Source of the DNA: Heracleum sosnowskyi
Taxonomy: Eukaryota > Streptophyta > Magnoliopsida > Apiales > Apiaceae
Length of the DNA stretch: 64,000 bases
Assembly (NCBI GenBank): GCA_030848705.1
Contig: CM061240.1
Location: 23,393,001-23,457,000, forward strand
Reading direction: 5' to 3'
The notes under the pieces are model-generated. The model did not search any database, had not been told where the DNA came from, and saw only the letters and a list, made by a program, of their open reading frames with translations. Positions within the stretch are counted from its first letter, which is position 1, and the number at the start of each line of letters is the position of its first letter. This document shows, piece after piece, positions 55,672 to 64,000 of this stretch. The position numbers and the translations under genes are program-made.

Positions 55672-56234
55672 AGCATAATTTTTTAGCAGTTCTACTACCA
55701 AAGGCGGTGCTACTTTTAAGCGACTAAATTATATTATGATCGGTAGTATTTAAGATTAGATAATTTGTATTTTGTTGAAGGAAAGGATTAAAGTGAAACA
55801 TTTTAGCAGTTCTACTACCAAAGGCGGTGTTGCATTAGTAAATATACTGTTGCATTAAAAAAATTACTATTTCAAAAGACAATGAAAAGCGTTGCATTAT
55901 GGCATGTGGGTCCCACTACTGATCTGGCATGCATGCCACACTATTGACGTGGCATTTTAGTGGGCCCCACTGTTGACGTGGCATTATAGTGGGCCTTGTG
56001 TTTAAGGCAACATTCATTGGTGTTGCATTTTCTTGATTTTGGTGTTGCAGTATACTTATAATGCAATACTTTCTCTCCGTTGCAGTAGCTGACCAAAAGT
56101 GTTGCATTACATATCAAAGGCCACGCCCGCGGATGCAACGGCAGTTTGGTGTTGCATTTTTGAAAAATAAGCTTAATGCAACGCTTTTTTGGTCTATAGC
56201 AACTGTAAAAAAGCATTGCATATGACCACTTATG

Positions 56235-58268
56235 GCATAAGATATCTTTTCCAATTTTTCTATCTCGATGACTTTGCTGCAAATTGCCTTAAAGAAGAGG
56301 CAAAATCTTATAATTGTGCACCTGACCTCTTTTTGCAGACTTGACCGAATTGCAATTGGTAGTAAATGGTGCAATATTGTATGGCAATCATGCGATTTCA
56401 TACCAACAAGCCTAAGATTTTCCATTGAGACCAGATTCTTGATATTCGAACAAAATCCATCTGGCAACTTCATCTTAAGAAAAGATGAACAAACATTTTT
56501 TTCATTGCATGTGATAAATTCCAAGACGCCAAAGGTACCTTCTCTTTCTTTCCGGGATTTTTTGGCCTTAGCTCCGTTATTATTCCCATATCAGCCATGT
56601 CAAGACGGACAGACTTCCTATCCTTTGTCTTTCCCGTAATATTTAGCAAAGTACCAACCAAAGCTTCACATATATTTTTCTCAATGTGCATTACATCGAG
56701 CACATGCCTAACCAACAAAAATTTCCAGTACTCGAGTTGGAAGAATATAGAAACCTTCTTCCAAACGGGTCGTGGTTCACCCTTCTTCCATCGAGGTTGG
56801 CGTTGTTTCTTACCAAAGACATGGCCCCTTAAATCTTGCACCCTTTCAAGAACCTGCTCTCCATTTAAGGGAATAAGAGCAACCCCTTCTCCACGGTGTT
56901 ATCAAAAGAGGATTTTTGCTTTCTTTATGGATGATGACGGGGTAACCACCTCTGATGCCTCATTACCACCGTCTTACAATAATGAACCAGCCTTGTTGCA
57001 TTTGTTTGATCAACACAAACAGTACAAGCATTATACCCTTTAGTGACATTTCACGACAAACAACCTAAGGCCGGATAATCACTTATTGTCCACAATAAAA
57101 TTCCCCTAAGAAGAAAATACTCTTTCTGATATGCGCCGTACACCTGTTTCCCATGCCACAACTCCTGTAGATCTTCTAAAAGTGGTTGGAGGAACACATC
57201 AATATCATTTTCGCACTCTGTTGGTCCGGATATCAGCAAGCAAAGCATAATATGCCGCTTTTTCATACACAACCAAGGTGGAAGTTTGTAAATTGATAGC
57301 AAAACAGGCCAACTTGAGTGGTTAGTACGGTTTCCATGGAAAGGGTTGAATCCATCAGAGGATAAAGCTAACCGAAGGTTCCGACTCTCTGATGCAAAGT
57401 CAGACCACTTTGGGTCAACATCCTTCCATGTTTTTGAATCTGCCGGATGTCTCATTTTACCATCCTTTTGTCGCTCAGTGTCATGCCAAGTCATGTTCTT
57501 TGCAATGCTAACTGTATTGAACAAATTCCTTAATCTTGGTATCAACGGCAAATACCATAGAACCTTAGCAGGGACCCCTTCATGTTCCTCTCCTTTTTTG
57601 TTCAATTTCCATCTAGAGGCATTACATATACGACAAACAATATTGTCTTCATCTCTCTCGCTACGGTATAAAAGACAATCATTCGGACATACGTGTATTT
57701 TTTCATACCCCATTCCTAACAAACATAAGGTTTTCTTGGCTTCATTGAAGGAAGAAGGGATATTGTTACCTTCCGGAAGCATAGACCCGAGCAAAAGTAG
57801 AACTTCAGAGAAGCATGAATCAGACATATCGTGCTTTGCTTTTAGGTTGTACAACTTAACGAAAGCTTTCAACTTAGTGTATCTTTGACATCCAGGATAA
57901 ATAGGTTGTTGTTCTCCTTGAACATGATTAATTAAATCAGATGAATCCGAAGAAATGAAATCACCGCCATCACTAGCATGCCCCATTCCTAAGGGAACTT
58001 GATCAACAGATTCTGAGGTGTCGGCTTCATCATCATCAGGACTCTCTACTGAATTTGACTCTCCATGTCATATCCAGTGTGTGTAAGTTTCATCAATACC
58101 ATCTTGAAAAGGATGGTTTCTAACAGTTTGAGCTTTCCATGATTTACTATGTGCGCATTTTAAGCATTGATAACTTATTTTTTCTGGATTATACCCATTC
58201 TCAAAAGCAAACATTAACAAATCTTCTACTCCTAATTGAAACTTTTTTGTTCTTCGATCAGCTCTCAA
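56235..58268 (-). pseudogene. tnp2-type transposase of CACTA 2 (N-terminal and catalytic part)
   Basis: Minus strand from ATG-like 58,268: the transposase-associated domain (LMFAFENGYNPEKISYQCLK), broken by TGA at 58,068-58,070, where the family has WxxHGE. Then the tnp2 domain 57,986-57,051 (CPNDCLLYR, CNASRW, NLRLALSSDGFNPF, YKLPPWLCMKKRHIMLCLLI). A stop at 57,051, a Cys-rich KGYNACTVC segment with a further stop near 56,930, and EYWKFLLVRHVLDVMHIEKN follow at 56,841-56,470. DUF4218 starts at 56,524 (HDCHTILHHLLPIAIR) and is cut near 56,236 by the inserted element. The enzyme would cut and join CACTA ends; this copy is dead. Confidence 0.88.
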
Positions 58269-59030
58269 CTATGACCTATCCATTTTGTAATCAAACTTCA
58301 ACTGAATAAGAAAATTCAACCTCAATTAGTACCAAAACAAATCCATCAACCTCAATGAATATACATTGACAAACTCAAGTACACTAATTATAAACTATCG
58401 AAACCATCAGTATAATAACATCTCTCTAGAGTATTTTCTATCCATCGAATGATTATTTTTGAAGTTGTAAAACCATCATCTATTGTACCAAGAGACATTC
58501 ATAACTTACGAAGTCAAAAGTGAAATAGATGATGATTTTACCACTGCAAAAGTAATCTTATCGAAGGGTTCAGTAGAACAACAGAGTATATGTATTTTCC
58601 CAAATTATAAACACTGAACGAATTCAAACACAGAGTATATCTATTCCCCCAAATTATAAACACTAAAATGAATTCAAAATTGAATTCAAACAAAAATGAA
58701 TCACTGGATCTAGAAATGTTATGAAAAATCGTTGAAATCAAAATCAAAATCAAAATCAAACACAATCAACGAGATATGAAGACAAAAATGAAAAATGAAT
58801 TCAAACAAAATCAAAATCAAAGAATTGAGATATGAAGATAGAATTGAAAGATATGATTACAAAATATACTCCGAGAATTGAGAGAGATGTAGACAAAATA
58901 AATGAGAAAGTTAAGGATACAAAATAAATGAGATATGTTTCTGACCTAACAGAAAGTCAGAAAATAAATGAGAAAGGGTTATGTTCAGACAAAATAAATG
59001 AGATATAGGAGACAGTTTTAAACTTTAATA
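58269..59030. other. 5' flank of the CACTA 2 transposase
   Basis: AT-rich, with runs of AAAATC repeats (58,735-58,820) and AAATGAGA repeats (58,895-59,010). No gene is seen. Confidence 0.4.
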
Positions 59031-59092
59031 TAGACAACGGTGCACACGCCAAGACCCTTGTAAGAAAACAATTCTAACAACGGTTTAATTTT

Positions 59093-59715
59093 GGCCAAGC
59101 CAGTTCCCCCTTAATTTCAATTTTGACTTTAGACAACGGTTTCGTGTGTAAGAACCAATGTAAGATATGAACCTTAATAACGTTTCTTAGACAACAACCA
59201 TTGTATGAAAAAACAAAATCAATTCTCAAATAATAATTAAATTAAATATTTAATAGTAATTATTCTGAATCGTTGGATTAAAGTGGATCTAAATCATGGT
59301 CGTTGATTTGAAATGGAAAAAAAATTCATTTCCCCCACTTTTTGAATTTTGGCCAAGTCAGTTCCCCATTAATTTCAATTTTGACTTTAGACAACGGTTT
59401 CGTGTGTAAGAAACATTGTAAGATATGAATCTTAACAACATTTCTTAGACAACAACCATTGTATGACAGAAAATAATCAAATCTCAAATAATAATTAAAT
59501 TAAATATTTAATAGTAATTATTCTGAATCGTTGGATTAAAGTGGATCTAAATCATGGCCATTGATTTGAAGTGGAAAAAAAATTCATTTCCCCCACTTTT
59601 CGAATTTTGGCCAAGCCAGTTCCCCCTTAATTTCAATTTTTACTTTAGACAACGGTTTCGTGTATAAGAACCATTGTAAGATATGAACCTTAACAACGTT
59701 TCTTAGACAACGGTT
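59093..59715. repeat. 258-bp tandem repeat, 2.4 copies, with TTTAGACAACGGTTT motifs
   Basis: Unit starts at GGCCAAG: 59,093, 59,351 and 59,609, exactly 258 bases apart. Each unit contains GACTTTAGACAACGGTTTCG (TACTTTAGACAACGGTTTCG in the last), GTAAGATATGAA(C/T)CTTAA and TTCTTAGACAACAACC. The motif TTAGACAAC also occurs at the left end of CACTA 2, so this looks like its amplified subterminal region. Confidence 0.85.
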
Positions 59716-59764
59716 TGGTGAATAAATCATTGTAAAAGAGTAGTTTAGACAACGGGTTAATTAA

Positions 59765-60940
59765 AACGCTTGTTATGAATTATCCAAAATAAGTGTATGG
59801 TATAATTTCTAACAACGATATAATGTATGTACTCGTTTGATGAAATCATTTTGTACGACATAATATTAAACTACAAGTGTATAACACATTCTTCGTTATT
59901 GTACTAGATGACTTTTTTTTAAAACCTACTAGATGAGATAAGAGTAATCTTTTAATTAAAACATTTGTTATGATTTATCCGATATAAGTGTATGGTATAA
60001 TTTCGATAATGTTAGTTGTTAATTAGCACGATATTCAATAAAAGACTTTGATTTCTAAAGATCAATATAATTAACTTATAAGCTTGTGTGTATAGTAAGA
60101 GTGAGGGAAATGCAGTGGTTTTTCTAGTGCTATATGTAGATGACATTTTACTCATTGGAAACAATGTAGAGATGTTGTCGCATGGTTGTTCAAACAATTT
60201 GAAATGAAGGACTTAGGTGAAGCCGCATACATCCTTGGGATCAAAGTAATAAGAGATCGTAAGAAAAGGATGTTGGCTTTATCTCAAGAACCTTACGTTG
60301 ATGAGGTATTGGCTCATTTTAACATGCAGGACTCTAAGAAGGGTAATTTACCTTTCAGACATGGAGTTTCTCTATCGAAGGAGAAGTGTCCTACGACACG
60401 TAAAGAGATAGAGAACATGAAAGCAGTTCCTTATGCTTCATCATGTGGAAGCTTAATGTATGCTATGTTATGTATGAGGCCTGATATTTGTTTTGTCGTG
60501 GGCATGGTCAGTAGATATCAGTATAATCCAGGTCAGGAACATTGGAGTGCAGTAAAACATTTATTGTGAACTATCGGTTATAAGTGTATCGAATATCGTT
60601 TGATATTATTAATTTCGATTATGTTAGTTGTTAACACAATATTCAATAAAAGACTATGATTTCTAACAATCGATATAATGTATTTACTCATTTGATAAAT
60701 CGTTTGGTACGAAATAATATTAGAATACAAGTGTATAACACATTGTTTGTTATTGTACCATCTGTCCTAAGGGTAATTTTTTAAATAAAATATTTTTTAT
60801 GAATTATCGGATATAAGTGTATCGGATATCATTTGATATTATTAATTTCGATAATGTTAGTTGTTAACACGATACTCAATAAAAAAATTTGATTTTTAAC
60901 GATCGATATAATGTATGTAGTCGTTGGAGTAACATTTTTC
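59765..60940. repeat. Degenerate array of a roughly 200-bp unit
   Basis: Blocks beginning near 59,765, 59,960, 60,570 and 60,795 share TTATGAATTATC, ATATAAGTGTAT, GTTAGTTGTTAA, TATTCAATAAAAGACT and ATCGATATAATGTATGTA in the same order. A copia RT fragment interrupts the second block. I do not recognise the family. Confidence 0.6.
60090..60569 (+). pseudogene. Ty1/copia reverse-transcriptase fragment
   Basis: Reads LVLYVDDILLIGN (near 60,125-60,165), then after a frameshift LFKQFEMKDLGEAAYILGIK (about 60,186-60,245) and GSLMYAMLCMRPDICFVVG, ending at TGA 60,567. It is a different copia lineage from A and B (KDLGEAxYILGI type). No LTR or other domain is adjacent; it is a scrap embedded in the degenerate array. 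Confidence 0.8.
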
Positions 60941-61818
60941 TTTTTCGTACTAGATTTTCTTTATCAATCATTATGTTAAAAATATCGAATCTCCCACCTT
61001 TTTTAATTTTTGGTGCAAGTCAAACTCCCCCCAATTTCACATTCACGCCCCCCTCCTTCCCAAATACTCTTTACACAAACCGAGTTCATTTCAATTAAAC
61101 ACAAACGCGAACCCAATTCATTTCTCTCTCGAGACTTCTCTCCGGCGATTTCTCTCTCGCAACTTTCTCCGAAAATCTCTAAACATCGGTACATCTCTAA
61201 ACCGAGTTCCAACCCTCAAATATATTTAGGGCTTCTTGTTTAAACCCTCAAATTTTTTGCATCTAAATTATGTGTTTTTGATTTTCTAAGTTTTAGGGAT
61301 TTTGGGGGGTTTTTGAGTTGCATGCTTAGTTTTAGGGGGTTCTATAGTTTTACGATTTATTTAGGGGTTTTAAAAACCCCTCAAATATATTTAGGGCTTC
61401 TTGTTTAAACCCTCAAATTTTCAGATCTAAATTTTAATTTTGTGATTTTGATTTTCTTATTAGGGGTTTTTTATTCTAAGTTTGTTATTATGATTTTAGG
61501 GGTTTATTTGTATGAATTCAGTGATCTTATTTGGACTTATTGATATTTTGATTTGGATGTATGGGTTTATTTGTATGAATCCAGTGGTCTTATTTGTATG
61601 GATGTATTGAGTGATTTGCATGCTTAGTTTTAGGGGGTTTTATGATTTGATATGCTTGTTGGTATACTTCTTTTTTTGATATACTTGTTGTATATGATTT
61701 GGATGTAGTATGAATTCAGTGGTCTTATTTGGTCTTATTAATCTATAAAACTTGACAGATTCATCCATATTGCCTAATTGCATAATAAGTTTATTCTTAT
61801 TTGTGTGTTGTATAGAAT
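60941..61818 (+). promoter_or_regulatory. Upstream region of the TNPA-like gene
   Basis: Contains a C- and T-rich leader-like stretch (61,020-61,190) and two copies of CCTCAAATATATTTAGGGCT, at 61,216 and 61,380. A splice acceptor-like TTGTATAG precedes the ATG at 61,819. It could be a 5' UTR with an intron. No terminal repeat is seen. Confidence 0.35.
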
Positions 61819-64000
61819 ATGAAGAACAACAAAATGTCAAAGAAGGCCCGATCTTCACCCAATCCAACCACATTGAATGTGATAAGGGCATTAAAGAAAA
61901 CAGGGTCCTTGAACAACGAGATTCTCAATGCATCGAGTGAAGACAATTTTGTCAAGAGAAAGCCCATCTCTGAAAACTTGCAAAAAGAATTGAACAAAAA
62001 AAAGAAACGAGCTAAACCAGTCTCCAAGCCTAACAATACTGAAGGACTAAAATTATTGAAGCGCGAATGTGTGACAATGCACCGAATTGTTAAACGCAAG
62101 ATACATGGCATCAGGCTTAAGGTTTCTTTCAACGCAAAAGGAGAGCCTCTTGGTGATGAATGGGCCGAGATGCAATCATATATTGGTGTTTTAAGAAGAA
62201 CCAAACCACCAATATGGCATGATACTTGGAGAGATGTGCCTAAAGACACGAAGACAAAGATTTGGGATTGTGTGCAGGTAAAACAAAAAAAAATACATTG
62301 GTTTATTTGTTTCATTTAGTTACTTGCATGGATATTTGTTCAGTTGACTTTTTCTAACTTTACTTTTGTTGATTATGTATGTAGATGGCTTTTATTGTAC
62401 CCTCGTCAGCTAAGAGGGTGGTTCTAAACTCAGTAGGAACTAAGTGGAGGGAGTTTAAATGTAATCTGACAAAACATTACATTCTTCCTTATCGGGATCA
62501 ACCATCAACCAGAAATGTTGGTGCATCCTCCCGCAGACTATTCCTTCATAGAAATGTCGGATTGGGACATATTTGTTGCTGATCGCGTATCAGATGAGTT
62601 TATAGTATGGTTGTAATTAGCTTCATTCATGTACACTAATTACTTAATAGTGATGTTATAACCTTGTTGGTGTTTTTTATGAAGAAAATCCACATTGAAC
62701 AACAACAAAGAAGTCGGTTCATTAAATATCCACATAGCATGTCTCGAAAAGGTTACGCAAATCTTGAGGAAGAATGGGTTAGTCATAAAGAAAGAGCCTT
62801 GTTGGTGTTTTTTTATGCATTTATTTTATTTTTGAAGTACATTTGTATTATTACTAAGGTGATCCTCTATAGGTGAATGTAGGCTGAATCTCATCCAGAA
62901 GCAGATGAGGTAGATCGATCGACGACGTGGGTCTTAGCAAGGAAAGACAAAGACGACAACTTTTTAAATGATGAAGTTGTAGAAAAATCTAAGGAAATTG
63001 TATGTTCAATTTTATTATTTTACTTCATAATCAAATTGATCATAAATAATCAGACTAATTGATCATAAACAATTAGGTTGGTAAAAATTACAATAATAAA
63101 TTGGTTAATTACACTATTTTTTATAATATTAATTTTATATTATAACTATTATCTACTTCCATTTTATGCTTATTTTTTTAGGAGAAGATGAATCAGGAGG
63201 TTAAGGAAGGGAAAGTGATGGTTGAAGGTGTTAATGATGTGTTAACAAAGGTCCTTGGTAAGCTTGAGCACGGAGGAAGAGTACGTGGGCAAGGAAAACA
63301 TGTGAGGCAGTCCATTTACTTCGATCTACCAAGACAAAAAAAAAGCAAGGACCATGGATGAAAAGATACGTGAGGGAGTTCAAAAGTTTATGGCAGAGGA
63401 GACTCCGAGGATTATAAGTGAGAGAGATGTTTTTTGGGCTACTGAAATGGAAAAGCTCAAAGCAAATTTGTTGAGAAAGGTTGGAGAACACGAGGTTAGT
63501 CCAAACCCTGCTTCCCAACAAGCAAGCTGCTCTCAATCTAAGGGTGGGCCTGTAAATGAGCAAGAAAAACCTGAAACTGCAACGAAGATATGTGTTGAAG
63601 ATGACCAAGTTTTTTATGCAGAGAATAAGAGTGAAAAAGTTTATGATGTGGAGGATCTTGAGGATGTTTTTAATCAAGTTAAGGAGGTGGTTGGTGAGGA
63701 TGATAATGTTAAGAAGCCTGAGGAAGTGCAAGATTCTGGTAGTTCTGTATGCCAATTGGCGGTAGGATCAGTGAGCAACATCATTGCTTATGCAATGATT
63801 GATGAAGTCCCAATTGTTGAAGGACATGAGCAAACTATTCATGGAGTAAGGGTTGCGGAAGCGAATGCCGGGGTGTCCATCACTAAAGTTATTCAAAGTG
63901 ATGCTATGATTCCATTCCCTATTGGTGATGAAATTGTTACAGTGCTACAAGCATTAGGAACTTTCGTTGCATGGCTGAGAGACCTGATAGTCAAGGAAAA
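61819..64000 (+). pseudogene. En/Spm TNPA-like transposon protein (plant transposase Ptta/En/Spm family), 3' incomplete
   Basis: DNA-binding accessory protein of CACTA elements. Exons: 61,819-62,277; 62,385-62,604; about 62,686-62,800; 62,883-62,999; 63,182 to beyond the window. Exon 1 has the Lys-rich N-terminus and QSYIGVLRRTKPPIWHDTW. Exon 2 has WREFKCNLTKHYILPY, then after a frame change SDWDIFVADRVSDEF. Exon 3 has SRKGYANLEEEW, exon 4 has STTWVLARKDKDDNFLNDE, and exon 5 has LGKLEHGGRVRGQGKHV. Two frame breaks: near 62,515, and at the A-run at about 63,335-63,344. The last open stretch (63,345-64,000) ends in ALGTFVAWLRDLIV, as in the C-terminal DUF8039 region. It is head-to-head with the tnp2 transposase at 58.3 kb. 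Confidence 0.75.

Larger units (their letters stand above)
51781..56234. mobile_element. Gene-capturing DNA element inside the CACTA 2 transposase
   Basis: Inverted ends: left GCCATAAGTGCTCATATGCA, right (complement) GCCATAAGTGGTCATATGCA, each continuing AATGCTTTTT. Near both ends lie many subterminal motifs of the form AAAAAGCGTTGCATT/GCAACAC. It splits the DUF4218 domain. No transposase is present. The interior (52,925-55,671) carries plus-strand exon-intron fragments of three host genes. No clear target duplication is seen, so the superfamily (MULE, CACTA-like or other) is undecided. This is the organisation of Pack-MULE or transduplicating CACTA elements. Confidence 0.7.
43979..59850 (-). 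mobile_element. CACTA (En/Spm) transposon 2, decayed and multiply invaded
   Basis: The left terminus CACTACAAGAAAAA is at 43,979-43,992, followed by TTAGACAAC-type subterminal motifs (44,090-44,160). The same motif is dense at 59,030-59,760, next to the 5' side of the tnp2-type transposase, which reads leftward from 58,268. The right terminal repeat is not recognisable; the boundary near 59,850 is inferred from where the motifs stop. If the TNPA-like gene at 61.8-64 kb belongs to the same element, it extends beyond the window. Inside lie two Athila-type pieces, an LTR-like piece and a gene-carrying element. Confidence 0.65.

Noticed and set aside
61797..62315. Minus-strand 172-residue ORF
   Set aside because: Antisense shadow of the first TNPA-like exon, which has family motifs on the plus strand.
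63231..63755. Minus-strand 174-residue ORF
   Set aside because: Antisense shadow of TNPA-like exon 5.
1..64000. tRNA, rRNA, snoRNA genes and CRISPR-like arrays
   Set aside because: No cloverleaf with A/B boxes, rRNA core or spaced direct-repeat array was found; the tRNA-like sequences are retrotransposon primer sites.

Overview
The window is plant nuclear DNA: AT-rich, with one host gene split into short exons with GT..AG introns, surrounded by layers of transposable elements. The host gene encodes a UbiA-type aromatic prenyltransferase of the homogentisate/coumarin/flavonoid family. A eudicot is certain in practice. Apiaceae, which use this family to prenylate umbelliferone, is only an inference. 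No tRNA, rRNA, CRISPR or prokaryotic feature was seen.

Left block (1-19,209), nested elements. The oldest layer is a minus-strand Ty3/gypsy element of Tat type: 5' LTR about 18,812-19,209, gag, a large internal deletion, RNase H and integrase, and an additional ORF on the opposite strand at 13,434-13,886. A solo LTR (14,467-15,960) sits in its integrase. A CACTA DNA transposon ends inside it at 13,274. That CACTA carries a complete, very young Athila-type Ty3 element (1,436-12,219, duplication ACTTC) whose two LTRs differ by two bases and one indel.

Middle block (19,210-43,978). After AT-rich DNA with MITEs and a Helitron-like repeat field comes the prenyltransferase gene, plus strand. Exons 2-12 are clear (28,384-42,864), and a likely first exon lies 5.4 kb upstream (22,907-22,955). 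Intron 9 is swollen to 10.5 kb by Ty1/copia element B (32,233-42,014, minus, duplication ACCTA). A second, related copia element A (32,368-37,284, plus, duplication CAAGA) is inserted in B's 3' LTR. Both NQxxDxxxD and DxxDxxGD catalytic motifs of the enzyme are intact.

Right block (43,979-64,000). A second, decayed CACTA element starts with a perfect terminus at 43,979. Its tnp2-type transposase lies on the minus strand (50,345-58,268). It holds two Athila-type remnants (about 44.2-49.1 kb), another LTR-like insertion (49.1-50.0 kb), and a 4.4-kb element with short inverted termini (about 51,781-56,234). That last element carries intron-containing fragments of three unrelated host genes: an XB3/XBAT-like ankyrin-repeat E3 ligase, a callose synthase and a ROP GTPase. 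Upstream of the transposase are a 258-bp tandem repeat and a roughly 200-bp degenerate repeat array with a copia reverse-transcriptase scrap. On the plus strand an En/Spm TNPA-like gene (61,819 to the window edge) follows.

The elements are mostly broken: nearly every transposon ORF carries stops or frameshifts. The prenyltransferase is the only likely functional host gene here.
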